A stretch of 64,000 nucleotides of DNA from Tetracladium setigerum (Eukaryota > Ascomycota > Leotiomycetes > Helotiales), in the NCBI GenBank assembly GCA_031472005.1, contig PZJY01000007.1:868001-932000 (forward strand), read 5' to 3'. Shown here piece by piece: positions 1 to 10,254 of the stretch; the stretch's first letter is position 1, and the number at the start of each line of letters is the position of its first letter. A program made the translations under genes and the position numbers. The notes under the pieces were generated by a model. The model was given only the letters and a program-made list of their open reading frames with translations, searched no databases and had not been told where the DNA came from.

Positions 1-478
1 ATCGATGTCGCTTCGGACATTGGACAGGAGATTTGCTCGGTTTCGCGCCTCCTGGATTTGTGATCTTAATCGACTGAGTTCTCGACGGTGTTCCTGGAGG
101 ATTTCTCGATGGCGGGAGAGATTGTTTTGTTTGAGAGCTGAGGCTGTGAGGGTTGCTTCTGAATCTAGAAGTCGACCAAGCTGGGATATCAGGGTTTCAC
201 GCTGGCGGGATTAGTATAATATTTCCTCTATCGCATGGATCAACAAACCTTCTCTAAAATATCCTGTAGTTTTGTTTCTGTATCTCTTTCGTCATCTGTT
301 GATTTGGGAGGGATATTTGGAACTGATGCGTATTGCGAATATGTATGGAACAACGTTTCAGTCTTTGGTTTGGTCAGTTGGGCTTCATAGATATGAGGGG
401 GGTGATTTTTACTTGTGTTTCTAAAGACCTTGCTTGCTGCCTGAGCTGCGCCCACCCCGTTCCAGTAGCTGAAGCCAT
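1..478 (-). CDS. GOS1: Golgi v-SNARE Gos1 (GOSR1/GS28 family), 5' part
   Basis: Gos1 is a Golgi v-SNARE for retrograde and intra-Golgi vesicle fusion. Three exons on the minus strand are visible: 478-413, 362-249 and 201 to the window edge. The introns have GT-AG ends with AACTGAC and ACTAAT branch sites. The 127 codons seen start MASATGTGWAQLRQQ, followed by the family signature SLETQTETLFHTYSQ, a DDERDTE helix, and the segment LQEHRRELSRLRSQ ending in ANLLSNVRSDID. This matches the N-terminal Habc-like helices of Gos1/GOSR1. The SNARE motif and C-terminal membrane anchor lie beyond position 1. The start is the first ATG of the conserved block. The gene is divergent from RPL35, with 274 bp between the start codons. 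Family assignment is confident; the C-terminus cannot be checked. Confidence 0.88.
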
Positions 479-752
479 TACGTTGGTGTTTGTGAATAGG
501 ATGGAATTCATTTCAAGACACTCCACCAACTGACTGACGACGAGAGCTCTTGCCAAGAACTTTGGGAGATTTACACGTGATGTGTGGACAAGCTTTCCAC
601 CAACCAATTAAATTATAGTTCTGTAAGCGAAGTATCCACCAGACACGCACTTTTCGACCAGCGTCAAGAAAATCAAATCTCGAAGAAGTTCGCGACGACA
701 ACTAACGACCAGCAAATCCACTCGACAACCTCTCACACGACAAGCCTTCAAG
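479..752. promoter_or_regulatory. Shared divergent promoter of GOS1 and RPL35
   Basis: This is the 274-bp spacer between two opposite start codons. It must carry both 5' UTRs and both promoters. I see no clear TATA box. CA/AAC-rich sequence precedes the RPL35 ATG, as is usual for fungal leaders. Confidence 0.6.
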
Positions 753-1451
753 ATGGTAAGGACCCCGATCAATCTGCGGATACTAGAGCAGGAGGAGACG
801 TACGGCGATGGCAGGATGGATGGGCAATAGAGAGCAGAGGCTAATGGGAGATACAACAGTCGTCCGGAAAAGTAAAGACTGGCCAACTCTGGTCCAAGAA
901 CAAGGCAGATCTCGCCAGCCAACTCACATCGTTGAAGACTGAGCTTGGTCAATTGAGGACACAGAAGATCGCTGGAGGTTCGGCATCAAAGCTCACCAAG
1001 ATGTACGTTTGGGCAGAAGAAGGATACCCCCGATCAGCGTACCCCTCCGTCGAGTTCCAAGCAGCAGCAGGAGACGGGCTTCGAATTCAACAACGACAGG
1101 AAGCTAATTCAAATGATTCTGTAGCCACGATATCCGCAAGTCAATCGCAAAGGTCCTCACAGTCATCAACGCCAACCAACGATCGCAACTCCGCCTCTTC
1201 TACAAGAACAAGAAGTACCTCCCTCTCGATCTCCGACCAAAACAAACCCGTGCCATCCGAAGACGTCTGACCACACACGAGAGCGGCAAGAAGTTGGAGA
1301 AGATCACTAAGCGTGCGACTCACTTCCCTCAGCGAAAGTTTGCTATCAAGGTACGCTACATGTCTCCCAAGAAGAGTTTGCAATTTTGCGGGTATGATCA
1401 GAATGGGAGAGTTGATGTACTAACGGGGTTTTTTTATAGGCGGAGGCTTAG
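753..1451 (+). CDS. RPL35: 60S ribosomal protein L35 (uL29)
   Basis: uL29 is a structural protein of the large ribosomal subunit near the exit tunnel. There are four exons: 753-755, 860-1002, 1125-1350 and 1440-1451, giving 127 codons and 126 aa, the normal family length. Exon 1 is the ATG alone, directly followed by GTAAGG. Exon 2 opens SSGKVKTGQLWSKNK, and later come HDIRKSIAKVLTVIN and the basic C-terminal segment ending FPQRKFAIKAEA. The last intron has a TACTAAC branch site. Isolating the initiator codon in its own exon is known from several fungal ribosomal protein genes, and a long-ORF gene finder would miss it. Splice assignment rests on frame agreement and family similarity. Confidence 0.95.
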
Positions 1452-3916
1452 ATGGGTACTGGTCTGTTGTTTGGGATTTGATTTGAGGCATGGCTGGCTT
1501 CTTTCTTTGCAGATGAACTGGATTTTCCACAAAGGGTCACGGTGTATCATCGAAAATAGCATGGATGGCATGGAGTCACCTGAATAAATCACGACATTGA
1601 GCAAAAAACTTCCCGAGGACTTCTGGCTGTGTGATTTGGGGACGTTTTTGAGGGCGTGAGGCTTTTATGGTTTTCCGTCGATTCAAGTGGATTCGCTCTG
1701 GACTGCATGGGGCAGGCTTGACAGAATTTTGGCAAAGGGACGTTTCTTCGAACGCGATTTTCCTTCTGCAAGCGCAAACTGCGTTTGTACTGGAACGATG
1801 CGTTACACCTCCATCACCTCGACTGCAAGTAGCGATTCCTCCTTCACCGCCTGAGGATCTGTCAAGTTCTGTGTGTTGGGCGGTGGTATTGGTACTGCTC
1901 TGTCGCATCCTTCCCATCATTTTCTGACAAATCCTTCTTTCACACATTTTGAAACCAACGTCATTTTTGATACAATTTTACCCACTTGCTAGAATTCCGC
2001 TCACTTTCATCCATATGTTCTTATAACTCTGCCTCGATTGCGCAAAAGTTTAGTCACAGAATGCATTTTATACCTAAATTTAAGTTTTGATTTGATTTGA
2101 TTTACATCCTTCCTCCCTAAGTACCTACCGAAGTCCTTGCTTGCACTCATACATTTTATTCTATACAACTTGAATAAAATTTCTAGTCGAAAGGCACACA
2201 AGAATTCGAGTCCCTTGTTAAATCTATATCGTCGCTAATCATACCCACCACCCATCCATTTCAAGCAAGCGAGCATCAAAAAGACACGAGTTCAAATCTT
2301 TTCCTTCGTCGCTTTAGAGTACTACACCTTGTATTCTGTCTTTCCCCCACCCCGACTAATATCATAACTTCTTCCCATAGTTCCTACACATGATTGCATA
2401 TGTAATCCACATGTCATTTCGAAAACCGCAGCAGGACGTAATGCAGGACCTTATTTAATCCTGTTTTTCTTTCTCTGTCCCTGTCTCTACGCCAAATAAA
2501 CACTCTACGTTTTAAAATTTCCATATGACTTCATTTTCCTTTTAAACCACATTCTTCTTCCCACTTCCCAGTTCCACAACCCGACGATTATGTACCCATA
2601 TATGATATACTTACGTACCTCCCTCCCTATACATCTAACCAGAAGCTTCTAAACATACATCTCATCAATGATTCGTTCCCCACCCCTGCATGACCAAGGT
2701 CTACTTACCACTCACAACCCTCCATACTCACCTATTCCACCAAAACAATAACGGCAAATATCATCTTGGATATTATTCTACCAGCCTCAATTCTTCTCGG
2801 AATGTACGTAAATTACAATAAATCCGTCAGGCCCGTGACATGTCGAATTTGTTCAGGGTTTTTAACATTCGAAACTAAGACAAACGATTAGGGAAACTCG
2901 CGTTGAGTCTGGTATTTTATACGAAAATACTATTCAATGAAGTCTGTTCGGCCTATAAAGGTAGCTAGAATGCCCCCAAAAAACGAACCCTATTCTGCTA
3001 TGGTGGTGGGTCGACATATAGGTTCAGTTCTTGAACGGAGAAGTTTCTGAATAATTGTAGCTAGGTATGATTGAACTTTGGGTTCCTAGAATAGGGACGT
3101 TCGCCATTATAAAAGTCTTGTATTACGAAGAAAAAGAATTTAAAAAAATCCTGAACTATATTCTACCTGATTTTCCGTCCGTTTTCGAAGAGGGATACAA
3201 AGAGGAATTCGGGAGGTTTGCTTTTGGCCCATTGAGACGAATTTATCTGGGTGGGATGTAATATCGGCCGAGAGGAGGAAGAGGAGCAGGACGAGGACGA
3301 GTTTTGTATTTCTATTGATTGTTCAATTGATTGTTGTTGCTGTTGCTGTTGATATACATGGCAGCGGCGGAAGTTTGGCAGCATTAAACAGTAAAATGGG
3401 ATCAAAATCCCTAGCTAACTGTACACTCGCATTCTCGAGAAGGAGAGCGCGTTATATGGCAATGTTTGTCCATAGACCTCTCCCGCAGCCTCTTCTCAAT
3501 TTCGGAGAAGACATAAGACTTCGGAACACACGGAAAAATGAGGAGAAATTATCAAACGATTAGACGAATAAAAATTAACACACGAAGCTTTCGTTCTTTT
3601 ACACTATTCATAACATCCCATTATCCATTTTGAAGTCCATATATACAGACGTCCCAACTCCAGAGTGATGTATTTTGCCCGCCTCCACTAATCGTCCCTC
3701 CATCCCAATTCTTCCCCATGAAAATCATTGATTTGGTATTTCGCTTCTTCTCCCCACCGTATTTAAAATCAAACTAACTCAAAACATACAGAAAAACGCC
3801 TCAAAATCCCATATTCATCATCTCGCGTGCGGGGTTTGCTGCGGCAAGTCCGCTGGCTGTTCTTCGGGTCGCCGCGATGTCAACGCCAGGAGTTCGATAT
3901 TGTCCTGAATTAATTG
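1452..3916. other. 2.5-kb convergent intergenic region, AT-rich
   Basis: This stretch lies between the 3' ends of RPL35 and the PAP2 phosphatase gene. It holds both 3' UTRs, a short TTGAT-type tandem near 2088-2102, CAG/CTG-rich sequence near 3320-3360, and many short AT-rich tracts. No ORF here has recognisable protein character, and I see no tRNA or snoRNA signature. Confidence 0.5.
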
Positions 3917-5161
3917 TTAACGGCTGGATTCCTTGATTCCAGTGTGTTGGCGGTGTTCGCCAGTACCCACATCGTTGCTCGTAGGTTGATCAAACGAATT
4001 CGAGTTCTCCAGGTCTACTTCGGTCATTCCTTGGGATCCGGTCCTTGGTAGCGATCCAGTTGCGATTGGGCCACCTCGGTTTCCGACGTAGTTTCCAACT
4101 CCAACACCAGCCCAGAAACTTCTATCCTTGCTTCTGGGTCCCCATGACCATCCTGCTCCCTGACTGATGGGAAGATGATAGTATCGGAACGCAAAGACGG
4201 CTGTCACTGCGCCAATTGTGTACCCAAACAAAATATCAAAGCCATGATGTCTGAAGTCAGAGAATCGAGTTGCAGACACGTAGATTGAAGCAAAGAATGG
4301 GATGATGGCGAAGATGAGCAGGTAGATTGGAGGGGCGGCGGCCATGTTTCTAGCAGCAACAATTTTGTGATTGGTGCCAGGTTCTTCGAGTGACGTGCTT
4401 GACATGTTGATTCTAGAGCTGCTCTTTGCCATCCGCGAGGGAAATGCAGCATGCTCGTCCGAAGTGTAGGAGGCGCTGGCTGGCAAGAAAGGAAGCGTGA
4501 TGGCGAGCTTCGAGGCTATGAACAGGCTGAGATATATCAAGCCCGAGGATGAGAACGAGGAGTGGCCACTGGGGAAACTCCTGAATCCATCGTCAAGGAT
4601 GGCTTTGTCGGTTTGAGTGCAAATGGCAGCGGAGTAGACCAGGAAGGCTTCGTCAATCTCTGGGAAGCCTCCGAGCACAAACTTTTTCCGCTCCGCAAGA
4701 TTTGGCTTACACCTGCCCAGCATGTCTGGTCGTGGTTTACCAAACAGATTCTTCATTCCTTGTGTGATTAGGAAGGCAGAAGCCAAGGCCAATGCTAAAC
4801 CCAACCAGCCTGTGTGCCATTCCCAAAGCTTCCTTCTCCAGATCAGCGACTTGGGTGTTGATTTCGGGACGGTAGGTCCTGGCACAAGGATGATGGCGAT
4901 GAGGAAGATGATGACTGCTGGGGCGACACAACCGATGATAAACATGAGCCACGCTGGCACCATTTCCTCTTCATGGAAGGGGAAGCTGATCTGGGTATTG
5001 TTGAGGGCAAATGGTCTCATGTTGGGCGAGACGAAGGAGAGCACACCTCCAACCGCAACGGCTGCGATGATGATGACCCAGTCGAAGACGTAGGAGAGGA
5101 CCAACGCCAGTGATATGCGCCCGCCATTTGCGGCTCGCGCTCTGATATCGCTCACGCGCAT
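3917..5161 (-). CDS. PAP2-family lipid phosphate phosphatase (Dpp1/Lpp1-like)
   Basis: This is a single-exon gene of 414 aa starting at ATG 5161-5159. The three phosphatase motifs are present: KNLFGKPRP (residues 137-145), PSGH (197-200), and SATRFSDFRHHGFD (296-309) with the catalytic His and Asp. Hydrophobic segments lie at about 16-45, 70-95, 115-135, 205-225, 278-297 and 310-326, as in six-TM enzymes that dephosphorylate diacylglycerol pyrophosphate, phosphatidate and related lipids in ER or vacuolar membranes. A Ser-rich insert at about 230-265, between motifs 2 and 3, and a polar tail of about 80 residues are longer than in minimal members. Substrate preference cannot be read from sequence. 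It is convergent with RPL35. Confidence 0.88.
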   Translation of the reverse strand: MRVSDIRARAANGGRISLALVLSYVFDWVIIIAAVAVGGVLSFVSPNMRPFALNNTQISFPFHEEEMVPAWLMFIIGCVAPAVIIFLIAIILVPGPTVPKSTPKSLIWRRKLWEWHTGWLGLALALASAFLITQGMKNLFGKPRPDMLGRCKPNLAERKKFVLGGFPEIDEAFLVYSAAICTQTDKAILDDGFRSFPSGHSSFSSSGLIYLSLFIASKLAITLPFLPASASYTSDEHAAFPSRMAKSSSRINMSSTSLEEPGTNHKIVAARNMAAAPPIYLLIFAIIPFFASIYVSATRFSDFRHHGFDILFGYTIGAVTAVFAFRYYHLPISQGAGWSWGPRSKDRSFWAGVGVGNYVGNRGGPIATGSLPRTGSQGMTEVDLENSNSFDQPTSNDVGTGEHRQHTGIKESSR

Positions 5162-6904
5162 GGTGGTTGAGATGGTTTTGTGTTTATGGATATATGGTGG
5201 TTATTGCGTTTGTGGAATTGGAGAAGGTGGAGGTGAAGCTGTTGCTGTTGCTGCTCTAGTTATTGCAACTGGCGATGGAGCGGTCCGTTGGGAGCAGGAG
5301 GAGAGGATAAGGTTCCTGTCGGGAGCATCTGCGGAGAAAACGGACAATGGAAAGTTACAGGCGCCGTGGGTGGTAGTGGTAGAGTAGGTAGATGTGAGCG
5401 ACCAGCGATCTCTCGCTCTAAGTTAGTGCTGCTGCGCGGAAAGGTCGACTTACGTATACCGGCACCAGCAGAGACGGTGTCGGTGATAATAATGGGAGGC
5501 GGAAGTTCTTTATGAGAACACAGTGAGGAGGACGACGCAGCGCAGCTCAGCTCACGCTTCTGGGGGTGGGCGAGTAGTGCAGAATAAGTGTGGAGTTAGT
5601 GTGTCAAATTTGTCGTCGTAGTCGTCGTCGTCGTCTCGAAGTTGTGCTGTATGGAGTTGCTCCAGGAGGGAGGCTGGGATGGGATGGCAAATTAGATCGA
5701 CGTGTGTGAACGACGGAACGAGGGATCATAAGGCTGTGCTGTCGGAGCTTTGAGCTAAACTCTTCCCAGGACCAGGACCAAGAGCTTTCTCCCCGATGCA
5801 AGGATGTGGTGCAGTTGATTATTCTCTATCTGGCAAACTGTCTGACGAGCGATTGTAAACAATCATGTAAACAATGCAAAGCATGAAGTAACCACCCATA
5901 GTAGACGTAGTGAACATAGTAAACAACCCTTCGCTTACCTTTGTGTGGAACTGCACATTATTAGGGTGATAGTACACATGTAAACAATTTCACCTCATTT
6001 TCTCCTACTCTCCTGGCTGCTGCTCGTATTCCTTACTGTGTTCAGTGTATTGGCGCTGGGCTTTGCATCCTGCGCACTCACGCTAGGTCGGGACTCGGAA
6101 GCATCACAACAACAATCTCACCTCATTATTCCTTTGGTCAGCCCAGCGCAATCATTGGAAAGCCGATCTAATTCGGGAGGTTGAGGGCGCACCTCCTTCA
6201 GCTGTGCTGACAGGTCACAGCAGCACCACTTGTGCTTATTCCAGGCTGAGACTTTTCATCTAATAATTACTCGTCCTGACTTTCTACAAGATGTGAGCGA
6301 CGAACCTAATAATCTCATCTACTGTACTACCTACTACAGTCCTCGGTTGAGCCAAATCGCTGCTATTTCCAGACTCAAGCGAGTTGTGTTTCAAGTAGTC
6401 GCCTCTGTTGGCCTTGTCCGTTTCAAGTGCAGATGCCATGGGAAATAATGGGCGGGAGAAGTGCCGCTGACGCGGAGCCAATGAATGGCATCTGCTTGAT
6501 TTCTTGGTGTTTGTCAGGGAACTCATGTCGAAATCTCGTGTTTCTCTTTCGTTTGTTTTTAAATGTTATTAGCCGACAATAATCTGGGGAACTTTGTTAA
6601 CCACAAATTCCACGACCTCACTCTCTTTCTTGCTAAACGTCTCCTCGAGATAACAATCTTTGTTTTTCAAGAATACAAATGATGCTGCTCAAGCCTGTGG
6701 CCAGCGGGTATATGAGACAACCCATCATTACCCGGCTCCAATTGCCTGGGTCAAATTAGTAATGCTTTCCTGGACGTCACCATAATGCTTCGGCAGGTGC
6801 TACGCAACAGATCAACAAGATCGTGCATCTCCATAGAGTGAAATAAGCTAGATGGTAGGCAGTTGCCATACGCAATCGGAGCTCTATAAAACAAAAAGTT
6901 CATC
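5162..6904. promoter_or_regulatory. Divergent intergenic region between PAP2 and AKR genes
   Basis: This 1.74-kb spacer carries the PAP2 leader on the minus side, including GTC/GTT-rich triplet runs near 5230-5260 and 5615-5632, and the AKR promoter on the plus side. A TATAAA lies at 6885-6890. No coding exon is supported. Confidence 0.5.
6885..6890 (+). promoter_or_regulatory. TATA box close to the first AKR start codon
   Basis: TATAAA lies 15 bp upstream of ATG 6905 and about 100 bp upstream of ATG 6992. Fungal transcription usually starts 30 bp or more downstream of TATA, so this box would favour transcripts beginning after the first ATG. Its function is inferred. Confidence 0.45.
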
Positions 6905-8197
6905 ATGTTTTCTCCCCTTCGCCTCTTCTCAGCTCCTGCCTTCTCGCGACTGTCACCACTGTATTCGATCCAAAGAATTCAAACGCGCAACATGGGAACT
7001 CATTTCAAGTTGAATACTGGAGCCTCCATTCCTGCCGTTGGTTTTGGGACCTGGCAGGATAAGGATGATCAAGAGAAAGCCGTTACTGAGGCCTTGAACG
7101 CTGGATACAGGCACATTGATACCGCACGAGGTAGATCTGCCTTCCTCTTCACTCGATAAGATTTCTGACGTCTCTCTCTCAGTATATGGCACCGAGGCTG
7201 CCGTTGGTGCTGCTATCAAGAAGAGTGGCATCTTACGATCTGATATCTTCATCACAACCAAGCTCTGGAACAACAAGGTAAGAGAGATGTTGAGTTCTCG
7301 CGCTTCTTCTTCAGTCCGGCTTCTGATATTGCATCATCTTAAAATACTCATCTTCATGTACTTCAAGGCAAAGCTGACCCTAATTCCACAAACAGCACAA
7401 ACCTGAAGACGTCGAAGGAGCCCTTGATGCATCTCTCAAAGACCTAGGCACAGACTACGTCAATCTCTTCCTCATCCACTGGCCCGTCGCCTTCAAACCT
7501 GGCGAGGTTCTATCTCCCAAAACTGCAGACGGCAAAGCCGACGTTGCCGACATCAGTTACGTAGCAACCTGGCAGGCAATGGAGAAACTCCTCAAAACCG
7601 GCAAGACCAAAGCAATCGGCATCTCCAACTTCTCCCGCCGAGAAGTCGAAACTATCCTCGAAAAAGGAAGTGTTGTCCCTGCCGCTCATCAAATTGAATG
7701 TCACCCATGGCTCCAACAGCAAGAGTTCACCGAGTGGCAGAAATCTCAGGGTATTTTGATTCAGCATTATTCGCCGTTTGGAAATCAGAACGAGATCTAT
7801 GACAGCGGAAAGAAATTTAGTAAACTTATGGTGAGCTTTAATTTCGTCTTGTCTACACATTCCATTCATGTTGGGGGGATATTTGTGAAGAAAACAAGAA
7901 AAGACAAAATTAAACGACATAAAACAGGATGATCCGACGCTCGTCGAAATTGGTAAGAAATACAACAAAACCGGTGCACATGTCGCACTCGCCTGGGGAA
8001 TATCTCAAGGCCACACTGTCCTTCCCAAGTCTAAGACACCCTCGCGAATTCGATCTAACTTGGAAGGGGACTTTCAACTCGACAAGGATGATCTGGAGAA
8101 GATCGCGAAAATTGATAAAAAGTTGAGATTCAATGATGCTAGTGAGGGTTTCGGATATAATTTCTTTGCGGATTTGGATGGGAAGGTGAAGAAATAA
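6905..8197 (+). CDS. Aldo-keto reductase, possible dual mitochondrial/cytosolic starts
   Basis: This is an NAD(P)H-dependent AKR of the Gcy1/Ypr1-like type that reduces carbonyl substrates. There are four exons: 6905-7130, 7183-7277, 7396-7830 and 7928-8197 (341 aa). The tetrad is visible: Asp in HIDTAR, Tyr in VYGTE, Lys in TTKLW and His in LIHWP. The cofactor-site segment VLPKSKTPSRIRSNL is near the C-terminus. The TIM barrel begins at Met30 (MGTHFKLNTG, ATG 6992). Residues 1-29 are Arg/Ser/hydrophobic without acids and look like a mitochondrial presequence. The upstream TATA box lies only 15 bp before ATG 6905, so the shorter cytosolic form may dominate. The exact substrate is unknown. Confidence 0.9.
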
Positions 8198-8716
8198 GGA
8201 AAGGGATAGGGTCCATATGATGGCCCTGGTAGATGACCTTGGTAGAAGGTCACAAGAGTCCGGAATTATTAGACATTCTCAAGATGAAATGGGTGTGTAA
8301 GATACGAAGTTCATGAACATCATTCAGTTCGGGAGTCTTGCCATGAATATCAATAGGCTCTGGAGCATTCAATTGTAAAGCAGCGCCATTATTTCATATA
8401 GACCCAAGGAAAAAGTGGTGTGTTGCCTGCACGAGAAATTTGCTAAAGTTCATCCACCTCACAGCCAGCACGATGTAGACAAGTACAAATACAAGCCCAC
8501 ACTCACTCACTCCTAGGCTACCAGGACCGTACCAAAGAAATAGGAAAAGAGATATAAAATCTTATCACTTTTACAGACAGCGATTCTGGAATCGAGTTTC
8601 CACATTGGACATCCTTCCCCCGGCTGATACAAGTAAGCCTCCTACAAGTGCCAATCAATCAATCATACAAAAATGGAACTGGCCAAGAATCGAGATGCCC
8701 CTGGTCTATGTCCTCC
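8198..8716. other. Convergent 3' region between AKR and mtHMG genes
   Basis: About 520 bp between two stop codons holds both 3' UTRs. I see nothing else in it. Confidence 0.5.
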
Positions 8717-9825
8717 CTAAGGATCGGGTGTCGCTGCGCTGTCACGTCCAAATACGGTTTTGTATTCTTGGATGTAGCGGGCTTTGTCTGCTGCTGCTGC
8801 AACTTCGAATTTCTAGTATGTATATTAGTACGTGTTTGAAATAGTGTTCTTCTTCACCTCATCCTCCTTCTTCTTCTGGGGAGGGTGGAGAGAGTCGGGA
8901 CGAACGAACCTTCTTGTCTTCGTCACTCAAAGCTTTCCACTCGTTGTGTAACAATTCGTTTGCCTGCTTGAGACCTCCTACGCCCTTGAGATCCCCAGAC
9001 GCAAATCGCTCCTTGAAGAAAAATCCTACGGCGTTGGTTGCTCTCTTGGGAAGACGCTCATCCGAAATGAGATTGAATTTCTTTGTCGGTACAATTTTGC
9101 GAAGCTGGCGACGGGCGTTGTTGGCGGAGTTGATGGTGTCGGGAGTGTGTGATTCTACCCATTGCTTGAAGACTTGGGTGTTGGCGATTTTGTTTTGGTT
9201 GACTGTGTGGTTATATGACTTTTGAACACCGTTTTAGTATGATTCCCATAACTTAATGTTTAGACACACGTACCTCTATTTCTGACGGGCTGAGATTCTT
9301 ATACTTTGCAGAAATTTCAGAGAACTGCGTCTCTGAGACCACTCCACCATCCTTCCTCGCCTCCCCGAAAATTAATGTCCAAGTCGTAACAGCCAACTTC
9401 TTAGGTTCCTGTCCCACCAAAGCCTGCAACTTCAATGCCTTTAATTTCACCTTCAACTTCTCCTCGTCTGTCAACACCTTCGCTTTCTTCTTCTTGACTA
9501 CTGGCTTCTTGACGGCTGCCTTCTTCTTCTTCGGTGATGCCTTTTTCTTCAACGCTGTCGTCTTCTTCTTCTTCAATGGCTTCTTCGCTGCAGTAGTCTT
9601 AGGTTTCGCTTTCGTAGCAGGGTCTTTCTTTACTTTCGCAGCCGTTGCCTTTGGTTTCGCAACGGTCTCGGTAGCAGCAGTGGTAGCATAGCATCTCGGA
9701 GTTTGGGTGTAGTCGGCGCGTTGTAGCGACCAGAGGCTTTGCAGAGCAGCTCGATTTGTTGATATTGATGCGGACGATCCTCCGCCAATCCGCCGCAGCG
9801 CAGCGCGTCCGATGGTGGAAAGCAT
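8717..9825 (-). CDS. Mitochondrial HMG-box nucleoid protein with lysine-rich linker
   Basis: Three exons on the minus strand: 9825-9274, 9218-8910 and 8812-8717 (318 aa). The ATG at 9825 is chosen because it opens MLSTIGRAALRRIGGG, a basic, Ser/Arg-rich leader typical of mitochondrial import, ending near RCYATTAA. Residues about 55-125 are an Ala/Lys/Pro-rich, histone H1-like segment (runs such as KKPLKKKKTTALKKK). Two HMG-like boxes follow: one centred on TWTLIFGEARKD...KYKNLSPSEIE, continuing across the intron as SYNHTVNQNK, and one on RATNAVGFFFKERF...YIQEYKTVFG. This arrangement recalls Abf2/TFAM-type mtDNA packaging proteins. The intron 1 acceptor (ATTCAAAAG type) was chosen because only it keeps the HMG frame. 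Divergent from PRP5. Confidence 0.8.
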
Positions 9826-10254
9826 GGTAAAGCGACCGAGAATTTGAATTGTGTATATTTCGTCTGTGGGCCGAGTTTGAGGGCTTGATTTTGGAAGTAG
9901 GTGACGTTGGACTCGGCCTCGCGAAGATGTACCAGCCCCCTTGAATATTGTCGTTTGACACACCACGCGAGCTCAGGTCCCAGGACTTGAGGTGGATTGC
10001 GCTGCAGCTGCATGAAGCTCATACGGTGGGTCGGGAGAGGCCTCATGTGAAGTTGCTTGGCGTGCATCATGTGACTTGAAACTGGGGATGAGTACGAAAT
10101 TGTAAGTGGTAGGTAGCCTCGTCAGTCTCGACATTCATTCCAGAGCCAAACAACCAATACCTCACTGTCCATCAGCACTTGAGATTCAGGATCGCAGAGG
10201 ATCTCGCTGGTTTTGAACCCCCCAGAAAGTATTACTGCCATTACACGAGGCAAA
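9826..10254. promoter_or_regulatory. Shared divergent promoter of mtHMG and PRP5
   Basis: The 429-bp spacer lies between opposite start codons. I see no clear TATA box. An in-frame open stretch continues upstream of both ATGs, but neither has an earlier ATG fitting the family start. Confidence 0.5.

Noticed and set aside
1576..1947. 123-codon minus-strand ORF after RPL35
   Set aside because: Low-information sequence, overlaps the likely RPL35 3' UTR, no recognisable domain.
3067..3261. 64-codon plus ORF in the convergent spacer
   Set aside because: Short, AT-driven, no homology signal; probably chance.
9205..9273. Alternative acceptor CACACAG in mtHMG intron 1
   Set aside because: Gives the wrong phase and a premature stop; the upstream AAAAG acceptor recreates the HMG segment.
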